A DNA stretch of 64,000 bases from Roseateles terrae (GTDB lineage Bacteria > Pseudomonadota > Gammaproteobacteria > Burkholderiales > Burkholderiaceae_C): assembly GCF_014192155.1 (NCBI RefSeq), contig NZ_JACHXO010000002.1:434001-498000 (forward strand), read 5' to 3'. The notes under the pieces were generated by a model. The model was not told where the DNA came from. It did not search any database and was given only the letters and a program-made list of their open reading frames with translations. The position numbers were made by a program, and so were the translations under genes. The number at the start of each line of letters is the position of its first letter. The first letter of the stretch is position 1. This document shows, piece by piece, positions 53,609 through 63,247 of this stretch.

Positions 53609-54409
53609 ATGGAACTGATTGCCCTTCCTGCCTTTACCGACAACTACATCTGGCTGCTGCACAACGGCAGGCAGGCGCTTGTCGTGGACCCGGGAGAAGC
53701 CGCTCCGGTGAAGGAGGCGCTGACCACCCGGGGTCTGGAGCTTCAGGGCATTCTAGTGACGCACCACCATGGCGATCATGTTGGCGGCCTGTCTGAACTG
53801 ACGGAATTCCTGAGCCCGACCGGCAAGGTCTGGGGGCCCGCCCATGAAAAGATGCCGGTGCCTGTCCAGCCTTTGCAGGGCGGCGACCACTTCGAGTTGT
53901 TAGGACTGCGGGTGGAAGTGATGGACGTGCCGGGTCACACCGCCGGCCATATCGCCTTCTTCCTGCCGTCGAACGGACCCGAAGCGCCTGGTGTGTTGCC
54001 CACGCCCGTGCTGTTCTGCGGCGATACCCTGTTCTCCGCCGGCTGCGGCCGCCTGTTCGAAGGCACCCCGGCGCAGATGTTCGACTCGCTGAGCCAGCTC
54101 GGCGCCCTACCGGGGAACACGCGGGTCTGTTGCGCCCACGAATACACCTTGTCCAACCTGCGTTTTGCCCACGCCGTGGAACCCGGCAACGCAGCAATCG
54201 TTGAACACGAGGCCTGGTGCCAGGCCGAACGGGCGCAGCATCGGCCCACCCTGCCCTCCACCATCGCCCTGGAGCTTCAGATCAATCCCTTCCTGCGATG
54301 CAGCCAGACCGCGGTCCGGCAGGCAGCGCAGCACTTCGATCCGCGCATCGGCCCTGAACCCGTTTCAGTGCTCGCCGCCCTGCGCCAATGGAAGAACGAA
54401 TTCCGATGA
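53609..54409 (+). CDS. gloB: Hydroxyacylglutathione hydrolase (glyoxalase II)
   Basis: The 266-residue metallo-beta-lactamase-fold enzyme hydrolyses S-lactoylglutathione to D-lactate and glutathione, the second step of methylglyoxal detoxification. The metal site is visible as THHHGDHVGGLSEL, with MDVPGHTAGHIAFF, LFCGDTLFSAGCGRLFEGT and CCAHEYTLSNLRFA. It ends KNEFR, as in other GloB. Its stop overlaps the mltD start (ATGA), so the two are translationally coupled. Confidence 0.97.
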   Translation: MELIALPAFTDNYIWLLHNGRQALVVDPGEAAPVKEALTTRGLELQGILVTHHHGDHVGGLSELTEFLSPTGKVWGPAHEKMPVPVQPLQGGDHFELLGLRVEVMDVPGHTAGHIAFFLPSNGPEAPGVLPTPVLFCGDTLFSAGCGRLFEGTPAQMFDSLSQLGALPGNTRVCCAHEYTLSNLRFAHAVEPGNAAIVEHEAWCQAERAQHRPTLPSTIALELQINPFLRCSQTAVRQAAQHFDPRIGPEPVSVLAALRQWKNEFR

Positions 54410-56202
54410 ACCGTTTCCCCACCGCTGACCTGCACGCCCCCGCGTCCGCCCTCGCCCTTGCACCCTCGCAGGCGCAGGTGGACGCCAACGCTGGCGCCGC
54501 CCCTCGTCCGCGCCCGCTGCTGATGCTGCTGGCCAGCGTGCTGACCCTCACGCTTGCCGCCTGTGCCGGGGTGCCACGCGCCCCGCAGCCGGGGGCTGGT
54601 TCCGCTGCAGTGGCGTCGGAAGCCGCCGCCTCGGCCGCCACACCCGCTGGCATGGACGCGCCGCAGATGCCCAAGGTGGCCGTGGCGGTGGCAGCTGCCG
54701 CGTCTGGCGCTCCGCTGCCGGAAGACAAGCTGGATGTCCTGCTGGAAGACAACCTGAATCCGGGCCAGAAGGTGGACCTGGACGCACCCAGGACCCACGT
54801 GGACCTGTGGTCACGCATCCGCGTCGGCATGGCGATGCCTGACCTGGACAATGACCTGGTCCGCAAGGCCGAAGACTGGTACAGCACCCGCCCAGACTAC
54901 GTGGCCCGGATGACCGGCCGCGGCAGCCTGTATCTCTATCACGTGGTGGAAGAGGTCGAAAAGCGCGGCATGCCGATGGAGCTGGCGCTGCTGCCCTTTG
55001 TGGAGAGCGCCTTCCGCGCCGATGCCCAGTCCAACGCCAAGGCGGTGGGCATGTGGCAGTTCATGCCGGCCACCGGCCGGGACTTCGACCTGAAGCAGAA
55101 CATCTTCCGCGACGACCGTCGCGACGTGCTGGCCTCCACCCGCGCCGCGCTGGACTACCTGCAGCGCCTGAACAAGATGTTCGACGGCGACTGGCAACTC
55201 GCGCTGGCCGCCTACAACTGGGGCCAGGGCAATGTCTCCCGCGCGGTGGCGCGCAACCAGAAGCTGGGTGTGCCGGCGGACTACGACAACATCCGCATGC
55301 CGGATGAAACCCGCTATTACCTGCCCAAGCTGCAGGCCATCAAGAACATCGTGATGCATCCGGAGACCTTCGGCCTGGAACTGCCGGCGGTGTCCAATCA
55401 CCCGTATTTCCTGTCGGTCAACATCGACCGGGACATCGACGTGGCCCTGGCGGCGCAACTGGCCTCGCTGGATGAAGAGACCTTCCGCCAGTTCAATCCG
55501 CAGATGAACAAGCCGGTGATCCTGGCGGCGAGCAGCGGTCAGATCCTGCTGCCCTACGACAACGCCAGCACGTTCGTGACCAATCTGGAGCGCCATCGGG
55601 GCCCGCTGGCCACCTGGACCGCCTGGGTGGTGCCGCGCACCATGAAGCCTGCCGATGCCGCCAGGCAGGTGGGCATGAGCGAAGCCGGCCTGCGGGAGAT
55701 CAACCGCATTCCGGCCCGCATGCTGGTCAAGCAGGGCTCCACGCTGCTGGTGCCGCGCAGTGCCTCACGCGACCAGGACGTCTCGGAGCATCTGGCCGAC
55801 AACGCCAGCATCATGTTCGCGCCGGACGTGCCGCCGCTGCGCCGGGTGACGCTCAAGGCCGGTCGTGGGGAGTCGGTGGCCAGCGTGGCCCGCCGTTACC
55901 GCCTGGGCACGACACAGGTGGCGCAGTGGAACCGGGTGAGCACCAAGGCGTCGTTCAAGCCGGGCCAGGCCGTGGTGGTCTACCTGCGCGAGAACCAGCA
56001 GGTGGTGGCGGACGCTGAGCCGGCCAAGAGCAAGGGCAAGCCGGCGGCACGCGCCACGGCTACCCGCACGCCGACCAAGGTGGCGAGCAAGAATGCCCGC
56101 GCCAGCAACAGCAAGGCCAAAACCTCGCGCGTGGCCAGCGGTCGCAACAACGGCGGCGGCAATGTGGCATCGGCCAAGGCGGGGACATCGACCTTGCGTT
56201 GA
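54406..56202 (+). CDS. mltD: Membrane-bound lytic murein transglycosylase D
   Basis: The 598-residue protein cleaves the glycan strands of peptidoglycan. A lipobox LAAC (Cys53) follows a hydrophobic segment (LLMLLASVLTLTLAAC), but 36 residues precede it, an unusually long n-region; a start near residue 40 is possible. The SLT catalytic domain spans about residues 155-290 with the active Glu200 in ALLPFVESAFRADAQ and VGMWQFMPATGRDF. One LysM is near 400-450 and a second (about 475-525) with GESVASVARRYRLGTTQV. The C-terminal 60 residues are Lys/Ala/Ser-rich and low complexity. Confidence 0.95.
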   Translation: MNRFPTADLHAPASALALAPSQAQVDANAGAAPRPRPLLMLLASVLTLTLAACAGVPRAPQPGAGSAAVASEAAASAATPAGMDAPQMPKVAVAVAAAASGAPLPEDKLDVLLEDNLNPGQKVDLDAPRTHVDLWSRIRVGMAMPDLDNDLVRKAEDWYSTRPDYVARMTGRGSLYLYHVVEEVEKRGMPMELALLPFVESAFRADAQSNAKAVGMWQFMPATGRDFDLKQNIFRDDRRDVLASTRAALDYLQRLNKMFDGDWQLALAAYNWGQGNVSRAVARNQKLGVPADYDNIRMPDETRYYLPKLQAIKNIVMHPETFGLELPAVSNHPYFLSVNIDRDIDVALAAQLASLDEETFRQFNPQMNKPVILAASSGQILLPYDNASTFVTNLERHRGPLATWTAWVVPRTMKPADAARQVGMSEAGLREINRIPARMLVKQGSTLLVPRSASRDQDVSEHLADNASIMFAPDVPPLRRVTLKAGRGESVASVARRYRLGTTQVAQWNRVSTKASFKPGQAVVVYLRENQQVVADAEPAKSKGKPAARATATRTPTKVASKNARASNSKAKTSRVASGRNNGGGNVASAKAGTSTLR

Positions 56203-56252
56203 ACGAGGCGCTTGCCCGATCAAGGCCGCCGCTGACACAGCAAGTGGCGGAC

Positions 56253-56286
56253 AAAAAAAATGGCGCTCTTCGGAGCGCCATTTTTC
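56253..56286. terminator. Bidirectional rho-independent terminator
   Basis: AAAAATGGCGCTC, tetraloop TTCG and GAGCGCCATTTTT form a perfect 13 bp stem with A and T runs on either side. It lies between mltD and the convergent MAPEG gene and should stop transcription from both. Confidence 0.9.
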
Positions 56287-56384
56287 ATGGGTCATTCGCT
56301 GAGATCAGGGGCGGTCCTCGGGGAGGTTGCTCGCACAGCACCCGGCCGCGCTCAAGCAGCCGTCAAGGCGTCTTCAAAGCGTCG

Positions 56385-56774
56385 TCAAGCAAAGAACAGC
56401 GCGATGGACGTCGCCACCCCGAGCGCCCACACGAGGCTGCGGAGCGTGGCCTGGTCGGCCAGATACAGGCCGATGAAGATCACGCGAAGCGCGATGAAGA
56501 CCAGGGCCAGCAGGTCGATCCGTCCCTGGTCCAGATGCATCTGCTGCGCCGCCAGCACACCGGCGAAGAACAGCGGCAGGGCCTCGAAGCCATTGGCCTG
56601 AGCCGCATTCGCGCGGGCCTGCCAGCCGGTCTGGCGGCTGAGCCAGCTGCGTGGGTCGTGGTTGTCGAAACCTCCGTCCCGGCGCCGCTTCCCATAACCG
56701 CCCGACTTGGCCAGGGCCGCACACAGCACCGGCAGCAAGGCCGCCACGATCATGCAGTAGTTGGCCACCGTCAT
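56385..56774 (-). CDS. MAPEG family membrane protein
   Basis: The 129-residue protein has four hydrophobic segments ([68 protein letters not shown]) and the MAPEG core [20 protein letters not shown] (R..AaxNgxE pattern). MAPEG proteins are eicosanoid and glutathione-related membrane enzymes in eukaryotes; in bacteria the activity is mostly unassigned. Its start overlaps the recR stop by 4 bp. Confidence 0.92.
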   Translation of the reverse strand: MTVANYCMIVAALLPVLCAALAKSGGYGKRRRDGGFDNHDPRSWLSRQTGWQARANAAQANGFEALPLFFAGVLAAQQMHLDQGRIDLLALVFIALRVIFIGLYLADQATLRSLVWALGVATSIALFFA

Positions 56775-57358
56775 GAGGGTCTCCGATCGACCAGGGCATG
56801 CGCGATGGTGCCCAGGTCGACATATTCCAGCTCACTGCCCACCGGCACGCCCCGCGCCAGCCGGGTGCTGCGCAGGCCGCGGGCCTTGAGCGCTTCGGCC
56901 AGCACATGCGCCGTCGCTTCCCCTTCCGCGGTGAAGCTGGTGGCCAGAATCACTTCTTCCACGTGACCATCGGTCGCCCGCTCCAGCAGCGGCGCCACGC
57001 CAATCTCGCGGGTGCTGATGCCATCGAGCGGACTCAGCCGCCCCTGCAAGACAAAGTAGTAGCCGTGATAGGACGCAGTGCGCTCCATCGCCGCCTGATC
57101 CGCCGGAGACTCCACCACGCACAGCAGACGGGCATCCCGCTGCGTGTCCTGGCAGATCTTGCACAGCGGCGTTTCGCTGAAGGTGTGGCAGCGCTCGCAG
57201 TGACGCACATGCCGGGCCGCCTCCTGCAGAGCCCGGGCCAGCGCGTCGGCGCCGGCACGGTCGTGCTGCAGCAGGTGATAGGCCATGCGCTGGGCCGACT
57301 TCTGACCCACGCCCGGCAGGCGCCGCAGCGCCTCGATCAGCTGTTCGAGTGCGTTCAC
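56771..57358 (-). CDS. recR: Recombination protein RecR
   Basis: The 195-residue protein loads RecA at gaps with RecF and RecO. The N-terminal helix-hairpin-helix ([19 protein letters not shown]), the four-cysteine zinc motif ([16 protein letters not shown]) and the Toprim domain ([16 protein letters not shown]) are all visible, along with the C-terminal [15 protein letters not shown]. It follows ybaB by 22 bp, and dnaX-ybaB-recR is the classic operon. Confidence 0.98.
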   Translation of the reverse strand: MNALEQLIEALRRLPGVGQKSAQRMAYHLLQHDRAGADALARALQEAARHVRHCERCHTFSETPLCKICQDTQRDARLLCVVESPADQAAMERTASYHGYYFVLQGRLSPLDGISTREIGVAPLLERATDGHVEEVILATSFTAEGEATAHVLAEALKARGLRSTRLARGVPVGSELEYVDLGTIAHALVDRRPS

Positions 57359-57380
57359 CGACGGTCAGTCAGGCAACGCG

Positions 57381-57707
57381 TCAGAACGGGAACTTCATGC
57401 CGGGAGGCAGGGGCATGCCGGCGGTCAGCTTGCCCATCTTTTCCTGGCTGACTTCTTCTGCGCGGCGCACGGCGTCGTTGAAGGCCGCGGCGACCAGGTC
57501 TTCCAGCATGTCCTTGTCGTCGGACAGCAGGCTGGGGTCGATGGCGACGCGCTTGACGTCATGCTTGCAGGTCATGGTGACCTTCACCAGACCGGCGCCG
57601 GACTGGCCTTCCACTTCGATGTTGCCCAGTTCTTCCTGGGCGCGCTTCAGGTTGTCCTGCATCGCCTGGGCCTGCTTCATCAGGCCTGCGAGTTGACCCT
57701 TCATCAT
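57381..57707 (-). CDS. ybaB: YbaB/EbfC nucleoid-associated protein
   Basis: The 108-residue protein begins [20 protein letters not shown] at ATG 57707 and has the family core [31 protein letters not shown]. It binds DNA as a dimer and is almost always between dnaX and recR, as here. Longer in-frame forms upstream are not plausible. Confidence 0.97.
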   Translation of the reverse strand: MMKGQLAGLMKQAQAMQDNLKRAQEELGNIEVEGQSGAGLVKVTMTCKHDVKRVAIDPSLLSDDKDMLEDLVAAAFNDAVRRAEEVSQEKMGKLTAGMPLPPGMKFPF

Positions 57708-57726
57708 GGTGTGATCCTTGTTCGGT

Positions 57727-60504
57727 TCAGAGAGGTTTGATGGACCCCGGCAGAATGCGCGCGGTCTTGAACTGCGACAGCAACTGCTGGACCTCGGGGT
57801 CTTCGAGAATGATGGTTTCGGCGCGACGCTGACGCGCCCGTACCGCCATGGTATCGCGCAGCGCCGGAGAGTCGGCGGCGCGGCCCGCTTCGATGTCCAG
57901 CTGGACCTCTGCATTCAGGTGGGCCGAGAGGGCGGACTGGAGCTTGTCCTGCAGCGCCGGCTGGCGCAAGGACTCGCGCTCCACCCGCAAGCGCCAGCGC
58001 TGCGGGGTGGACTGATCATCGATGGCGACGCACTCGGCCTGCAGCGCGAGTTCGCGGGCCAGGGCATTCAGGCCCAGCTGCGGCACGAGGCTGGCCCAGC
58101 GCTCACCGAAGGCGGTGGGCACGAGCTTGACCTCGTCGACGGCGGTGGAGAGGTAGATGCCGTCCCCGCCATTGCTGCCGTTGCCGCCACGGGGTCCGGC
58201 GCCGCCGGGGTCGCCGCCCAGATCCATGTCGCCGCCGAGGTCTCCGTCCATCATGGACGGGCCGACGCTCATTTCCTCATCGGAAGGCGGCGGCACGTCG
58301 AGCCACGGCGGAGCGCCATCGTCGTCATGCGGGGGTGAAAGGTCTTCGGGCGGCTCGGCCGGTTCCGATGGCTCGGGCTGGACCGGCGCGGCGCGAGGGC
58401 GCAGACGGTCGCTGAACCGGGTGGCGGGAGCGCCAGCCGGGGCCGCGCGCAGGGCGCCGGTGGGGCGTGCCGCTGGCGCGGGGGCCGGGGCGGCCGCTGA
58501 GCTGGGTGTTGAAGGGCCCGCCTGGGCAATGTCCCGAGGGTCTGACGCGGAGGGGCCACGAGCGCCGCTGGTGCCTGGCTCTGGGGATTGCGGACGTGCG
58601 CCATCTGCGTGCGAGGCGGAGGACTGTGGGCGGATCGCAGCGTCGCCATCCGAAGCATCGGATGCGTCGAAGCCAGGGGCCGATGCGTCGGACTCCCAAG
58701 GCGGAGTGTCGCGATGCGGCTCGGATGTGGTCGTGTTGGGGGAAACCGGATGATCAGGACGGTCAGCAGACGGGGCGACCTGCGTCGCGGCCGCGTGGGC
58801 TGCAGCGCCAGCGCCCCGCCCAGCCGTTGTTTCTGCGCCGGTATCAGCCACCCCTCTGTCCGCTTCAGGGTCGGCTTCAGCGCCGGCTTCAGCGCCGGCT
58901 GCTTCGCCTACTCGGAAGGATGCAGCGTCGGCCGCGGAGACTGGCGCGCCGGAGGCTGATGCCGTCGCGCCAGCATCGCCGGCAGCGGCAGGTGCCGATG
59001 CAGCGGCCGCGTGCGTCGCATCGACCTCCTCAGCATCAGCCGCAGCGGGCGGAGTCGCATCCCGCTCGGAAACGACGGCCGCTGATGTGTCTTCCTCAAC
59101 TGCCGCCGATGCGGCCGCAGTTGACGAAGACACGGGGGAAGAGGGGCTCGAAGGCGTCGAGATCGAATCGGCTGCCGCGGACGCGCCCGTTGCGGGCGTC
59201 GTCGAGCCAGCCGTACCAGTGCCGGTGGTGCCGGTGGTGCTCATCCGATTCGTGCCCGTCCCCTGGGTGCTCGTCCCAGCAGTGCCGGATGCCGTGGCAC
59301 CTGTCGCAGCCCCCCGAGCGGCGGCAACACCCTCTGCACTGCCCGCGCCCGCCGCACCTGCACCTGCACCGCCCGTCGGCACGCCTCCCCCACGCGGTCC
59401 GCCGCCGTCCGGCCGGAAGGCCATCATGCGCAGCAGCACCATCGTCAGGCCCGCATATTCGTCGGGCGCCAGCGGCAGCTCCTGACGGCCGTGCAGGGCC
59501 ATGCTGTACATCAGCTGCACCTCATCCGCCGGCAGCTGAGTCGCCAGCGGCAGCAGCTCGGCCAGATCCGGATCCGACGCATCCAGCGCCCCCGGCGCGG
59601 CCTGGGCCACCGCCAGATGCTGCAGGGCCACCGCGAGATCTTCCAGCGTCCCGCCCGCCGACAGACCCATGTCCCGCAGCCGGTCCGAGGCCGACACCAG
59701 CGCCGGGCCGTCACCGGCCACCAGCGCCTGCAGGATGCCCAGCACATGGCCACGATCCACGCTGCCCAGCATCTGGCGCACACCGGCTTCCTTCAGCTCG
59801 CCGGAGCCGAAGGCAATCGCCTGGTCGGTCAGGGACAGCGCGTCCCGCATCGATCCGCGGGCCGCACGGGCCAGCAGACGCAGCGCGCCGGGCTCCGCCG
59901 GCACCTGCTCGATGGACAGCACCTTGGTCAGATGTTCCAGTACCGTCTGAGGCGCCATCGGCCGCAGGTTGAACTGCAGGCAGCGGGACAGCACCGTCAC
60001 CGGCACTTTCTGCGGATCGGTCGTGGCGAGCACGAACTTCAGGTAGTCCGGCGGCTCCTCCAGCGTCTTCAGCATCGCGTTGAAGGCGGTGTTCGAGAGC
60101 ATGTGCACTTCGTCGATCATGTAGACCTTGAAGCGCCCCACCACTGGTTTGTAGACCGACTGGTCCAGCAGCTGGGAGATTTCTTCGACGCCGCGGTTGG
60201 AGGCCGCGTCCAGCTCCACATAGTCCACGAAGCGGCCGGCGTCGATGTCCCGGCAGGCGTCACAGACGCCGCACGGGTGGGCGGTGATGCCGCCCTGCCC
60301 GTCCGGGCCGATGCAGTTCAGGCTCTTGGCCAGGATGCGGGAGACGGACGTCTTCCCCACTCCCCGGGTGCCGGTGAACAGATAGGCGTGGTGCAGGCGC
60401 TGCTGGGTGAGTGCATTGGCCAGGGCCTGCACCACATGCTCCTGACCCATCAGCTCCTCGAAGGTACGGGAGCGGTACTTGCGTGCGAGGACCTGGTAAC
60501 TCAT
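57727..60504 (-). CDS. dnaX: DNA polymerase III tau/gamma subunit with a very long disordered linker
   Basis: The 925-residue clamp-loader subunit starts [20 protein letters not shown]. Domains I-III cover residues 1-365: Walker [10 protein letters not shown] (45-53), zinc cysteines C64, C78, C81 and C84, DEVHMLSN from 131 (Walker B), and the SRC motif [10 protein letters not shown]. Residues about 366-785 are a roughly 420-residue Ala/Thr/Ser/Glu/Pro-rich linker. Residues about 786-925 form the tau C-terminal domain that binds the polymerase alpha subunit (ending [21 protein letters not shown]). E. coli DnaX has 643 residues. No A-rich slip site for gamma synthesis is evident. Confidence 0.97.
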   Translation of the reverse strand: MSYQVLARKYRSRTFEELMGQEHVVQALANALTQQRLHHAYLFTGTRGVGKTSVSRILAKSLNCIGPDGQGGITAHPCGVCDACRDIDAGRFVDYVELDAASNRGVEEISQLLDQSVYKPVVGRFKVYMIDEVHMLSNTAFNAMLKTLEEPPDYLKFVLATTDPQKVPVTVLSRCLQFNLRPMAPQTVLEHLTKVLSIEQVPAEPGALRLLARAARGSMRDALSLTDQAIAFGSGELKEAGVRQMLGSVDRGHVLGILQALVAGDGPALVSASDRLRDMGLSAGGTLEDLAVALQHLAVAQAAPGALDASDPDLAELLPLATQLPADEVQLMYSMALHGRQELPLAPDEYAGLTMVLLRMMAFRPDGGGPRGGGVPTGGAGAGAAGAGSAEGVAAARGAATGATASGTAGTSTQGTGTNRMSTTGTTGTGTAGSTTPATGASAAADSISTPSSPSSPVSSSTAAASAAVEEDTSAAVVSERDATPPAAADAEEVDATHAAAASAPAAAGDAGATASASGAPVSAADAASFRVGEAAGAEAGAEADPEADRGVADTGAETTAGRGAGAAAHAAATQVAPSADRPDHPVSPNTTTSEPHRDTPPWESDASAPGFDASDASDGDAAIRPQSSASHADGARPQSPEPGTSGARGPSASDPRDIAQAGPSTPSSAAAPAPAPAARPTGALRAAPAGAPATRFSDRLRPRAAPVQPEPSEPAEPPEDLSPPHDDDGAPPWLDVPPPSDEEMSVGPSMMDGDLGGDMDLGGDPGGAGPRGGNGSNGGDGIYLSTAVDEVKLVPTAFGERWASLVPQLGLNALARELALQAECVAIDDQSTPQRWRLRVERESLRQPALQDKLQSALSAHLNAEVQLDIEAGRAADSPALRDTMAVRARQRRAETIILEDPEVQQLLSQFKTARILPGSIKPL

Positions 60505-60600
60505 GGCGCGGCATTCTACGGGGGGCGCCCGCCCCCTCTGCGCGACGGGTCGACCGGTTGACCAGGGTTTGTCAGTAGAGGTGAAGGATAATCGCCGCCC

Positions 60601-61731
60601 ATGAGCACGCACGCCCCCCAAGATTCCTCCTCCGGCACGCTGAGCTATGAGCAGGCCGGTGTCAATTACGACCTGATCGATCCGCTCAAGGTCAGCGCGC
60701 AGCGCGCCGCGGCAGCCACCGCCGGGCATCTGGCGTCGCATGGCTTTACCGAAGTCAAGGCCTCGCGCGGCGAGTCCGCCTATGTGGTGGACGTGGGTCC
60801 GTTCTACATCGCCTCCATCGTTGAATGCCTGGGCTCCAAGGCCCTGGTGGCCGACGAAATGGCCACCCTGACCGGCAAGAGCTATTACGACGGCATCGCG
60901 CAGGACACCATCGCCATGGCGGTGAACGACCTGATCACCGTCGGCGCCACGCCGCTGGTGGTGCAGGCCTACTGGGCGGCTGGCGGATCAGACTGGTTCG
61001 GCGATGCCCAGCGCGCCCAGGCCCTGGTGGCCGGCTGGAAGAAGGCCTGTGACGTCTGTCAGGTGGCCTGGGGCGGCGGTGAAACGCCCGCGCTGGCCGG
61101 CATTGTGGAAGCAGGCCGCATCGACCTGGCAGCCTCGTGCACCGGTCTGATCAACCCGAAGGAGCGTCTGTCGGTGGGCGACAAGCTGGCCGATGGCGAT
61201 GCCATCGTGCTGCTGGCCTCCAGCGGCATCCACGCCAACGGGCTGAGCCTGGCGCGCAAGCTGATCGAACGTCTGCCGCAGGGCTACCTCACCGAAGTGC
61301 AGCCCGGCCTGACCTACGGCGACGCCCTGCTGGCGCCGACCACCCTCTACTCCCCGGTGACCGAAGGCCTGTACAAGGCCGGCATCACGCCGCACTACTG
61401 CGCCAACATCACCGGCCACGGCTGGCGCAAGCTGCTGCGCCATCCTGGCCAGTTCACTTACCGCATCCACACGGTGCCGCCGGTGACGCCGGTGCTGAAA
61501 TTCATCCAGCAGCATGCGCAGCAGGACGACCGCGAGGCCTATTCGACGCTCAACATGGGCGCCGGTTTTGCGCTGTTCGTGAAGGCGGACCAGGCGGCCC
61601 GGGTGGTGGACATCTCCAAGGCCTGCGGCATCGACGCCTGGGTGGCTGGCACGGTGGAAGCGGGCGAGAAGCAGCTGCTGATCGAGCCGCTGAACATCCG
61701 CTTCGGCGACGACGACCTGCAGCTGCGCTGA
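60601..61731 (+). CDS. PurM-like protein (AIR synthase-related)
   Basis: The 376-residue protein has the PurM fold: SYEQAGVNYDLIDPLK at the N-terminus, DTIAMAVNDLITVGATPLVV, KKACDVCQVAWGGGETPALAG and SSGIHANGLSLARKLIERL. The core ATP/substrate loop differs from true PurM: where AIR synthase has GTDGVGTK, this protein has VECLGSKALVADEM, and the C-terminal half is divergent (GHGWRKLLRHPGQFTYRI). Function cannot be assumed to be purine synthesis; it is an AIR synthase-related paralogue of unknown reaction. It diverges from dnaX over 96 bp, with ATG 60601 preceded by AAGGATAATCGCCGCCC. Confidence 0.9.
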   Translation: MSTHAPQDSSSGTLSYEQAGVNYDLIDPLKVSAQRAAAATAGHLASHGFTEVKASRGESAYVVDVGPFYIASIVECLGSKALVADEMATLTGKSYYDGIAQDTIAMAVNDLITVGATPLVVQAYWAAGGSDWFGDAQRAQALVAGWKKACDVCQVAWGGGETPALAGIVEAGRIDLAASCTGLINPKERLSVGDKLADGDAIVLLASSGIHANGLSLARKLIERLPQGYLTEVQPGLTYGDALLAPTTLYSPVTEGLYKAGITPHYCANITGHGWRKLLRHPGQFTYRIHTVPPVTPVLKFIQQHAQQDDREAYSTLNMGAGFALFVKADQAARVVDISKACGIDAWVAGTVEAGEKQLLIEPLNIRFGDDDLQLR

Positions 61732-61892
61732 GCGGCACCAAGTCGGACTCAACGGTCTCGGACCGGAGGTTCGACGCGGCCCTGCAAAGGGCCTCCGCGG
61801 AGGTCCTTCCCTCATGGGCGGCCCGCCCGGGCCACGCCCCCCTTGCTCCGGCGGATTGACTTTCAGCGGTGAGCTGACGAAGCTCATCGGCC

Positions 61893-62270
61893 ATGGACTG
61901 GTTCTACCTGCCGATGGTCAAGATGCATGCCCTGCTGGGCTGGTGCAGCGTGGCCCTCTTTGTCGTGCGGGGGCTGGCGCATCAGTTCGGCGCCGTCTGG
62001 GTGATGGACGAGCGGCTGCGCACGCTGGTGTTCAGCAGCCACGTGCTGATCGTGGTGTCCGGCCTGAGCCTGTGGGGCGCCTTGCATCACGACCCCACCC
62101 AGGAGCCGTGGATGGTGGGCAAATTCATCGCGCTCGCGGTGTACTTCACCAGCGGTCACTTTGCGCTCGGACGCAGCGAATTCCGGGTGATCGAATACCT
62201 GGTGGCGCTGATGGCGCTCGCTTATGTGGGGGCGGTGTCGGTCACACGGGAGGTGGGGCTGGGGCTGTGA
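61893..62270 (+). CDS. SirB2 family membrane protein
   Basis: The 125-residue protein has four hydrophobic segments with the SirB layout (MDWFYLPMVKMHALLGWCSV, SSHVLIVVSGLSLWGALHHD, WMVGKFIALAVYFTSGHFAL and EYLVALMALAYVGAVSVT) and conserved His residues. SirB2 proteins are small integral membrane proteins with no firm biochemical role, originally named as invasion gene regulators. It is 161 bp after the PurM-like gene, with no clear promoter. Confidence 0.85.
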   Translation: MDWFYLPMVKMHALLGWCSVALFVVRGLAHQFGAVWVMDERLRTLVFSSHVLIVVSGLSLWGALHHDPTQEPWMVGKFIALAVYFTSGHFALGRSEFRVIEYLVALMALAYVGAVSVTREVGLGL

Positions 62271-62289
62271 GGGCACTGAACCGCAATGA

Positions 62290-62712
62290 TCAGCCCACCA
62301 GCTTCCAACCGGAGGCCCACAGTTGCTGGACCGCACGAGCGCACAGTTCGCGGCGAAGTTCGACTGGCCGGGCGCCGGGACGGCCCAGCGCGGCGGCGCT
62401 GATCCACTGCGGCCCTGCCTGCGCCGACAGACGGGGACGTCCATGGCGATCCGCGCGCAGCAGGGCCAGCCGCCAGGCGGCGGTCAAGCCACGGTTCTGC
62501 GCCTCATCGGCCAGCACGCCGATCCAGTCGTCACCCTGGATGCGATGGGCGGCCTTGAGCAGGTCCAGATCGGTGGGGGCGTGATGGAACTCGGCAACCG
62601 GTTCACCCCACGAATCCCGCAGCACGCGAGCGGTGGGTTGAGCGCCAGCCGCGGGGCGGGCAGAGCGGCGGCGGGCCAGGAGGGCGTCGAATTGAGCGAG
62701 GCGAGCAGACAT
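62290..62712 (-). CDS. Hypothetical protein
   Basis: The 140-residue protein starts MSARLAQFDALLARRRSARP at ATG 62712 with GGAG 8 nt upstream; a longer form is less likely. It is basic at the N-terminus, Ala/Arg-rich, with a helical middle (DLDLLKAAHRIQGDDWIGVL) and no signal peptide. No recognised domain. It is convergent with the SirB2 gene and upstream of 4.5S RNA on the opposite strand. Confidence 0.6.
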   Translation of the reverse strand: MSARLAQFDALLARRRSARPAAGAQPTARVLRDSWGEPVAEFHHAPTDLDLLKAAHRIQGDDWIGVLADEAQNRGLTAAWRLALLRADRHGRPRLSAQAGPQWISAAALGRPGARPVELRRELCARAVQQLWASGWKLVG

Positions 62713-62962
62713 GAAAAAACTCCGAGAGCCCACAGACATCACCGGCGTTTGCCGGCCCGGGGGCATCATCGGAGCCGCAACGCTTTAGCCGTACTTGTTG
62801 ACCGCCCGCAAGTAGTTGGTAAATCGGCGGTGGACGCTGGCGCGGGAAGCGCGAGGTCCGGGGATGATTTTAAGCACATCTGGCGGCCGCGTGCACGGGC
62901 GGGTGGCGAAGCTTGTGATGCAGATCATGTTCCGGCTTGCCGACGGGGCCTCCACAGTCGCG

Positions 62963-62968
62963 TACAAT
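62963..62968 (+). promoter_or_regulatory. Predicted -10 element of the 4.5S RNA gene
   Basis: TACAAT at 62963-62968 lies 5-8 bp before the predicted RNA start. The -35 region is not clear (CCGACG at the 17 bp spacing, TTGCCG at 20 bp). Confidence 0.45.
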
Positions 62969-62972
62969 CGGT

Positions 62973-63076
62973 CCCTGACGGGCCTCCTCGCATGGAAGCA
63001 CGGCCAACCGGGTCAGATGGGGAACCAAGCAGCCCTAACTGTTGTGACCAGTGCCGGGGGTAAGGCTCGTCACCTT
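62973..63076 (+). ncRNA. ffs: 4.5S RNA of the signal recognition particle
   Basis: The RNA folds as a long hairpin: TGACGGGCCT near 62976 pairs with AGGCTCGTCA near 63063-63072. The conserved domain IV is visible as GGTCAGATGGGGAACCAAGC followed by AGCCCT, and the second strand as GTGACCAGTGCCGGGG, including the GGAA-type tetraloop context and the AGCAG internal loop that bind Ffh. Length about 100 nt, typical of small bacterial SRP RNA. The dnaX-ybaB-recR genes are a few kb away. A terminator follows. Confidence 0.88.
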
Positions 63077-63086
63077 ATTCAAGCAA

Positions 63087-63111
63087 GAAACCGCCTTCGG
63101 GCGGTTTTTTC
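63087..63111 (+). terminator. Rho-independent terminator of 4.5S RNA
   Basis: GAAACCGCC, TTCG tetraloop and GGCGGTTTTTT form a stem with a T run, 12-15 bp after the predicted end of the SRP RNA. Confidence 0.88.
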
Positions 63112-63247
63112 GTTTCAGGCCTTTGGCCGCTCAATGTCTTCATGCTCGGCCTTCGCGGGCGAACGTCTGCCCCCCCACGAACGCAGCCCAGCGTTCATGA
63201 CGTCCCCGGTTGCCGCGATCTGACACCCCCGATATGCTGACTGCCGA

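Noticed and set aside
59100-59420. Programmed frameshift for a gamma form of dnaX
   Set aside because: There is no A-rich slippery run with a following stop in the linker; the region is GC-rich throughout.
58467-59972. Plus-strand frame within dnaX
   Set aside because: Falls on the low-complexity linker of dnaX; the product is Arg/Pro-rich without a recognisable fold.
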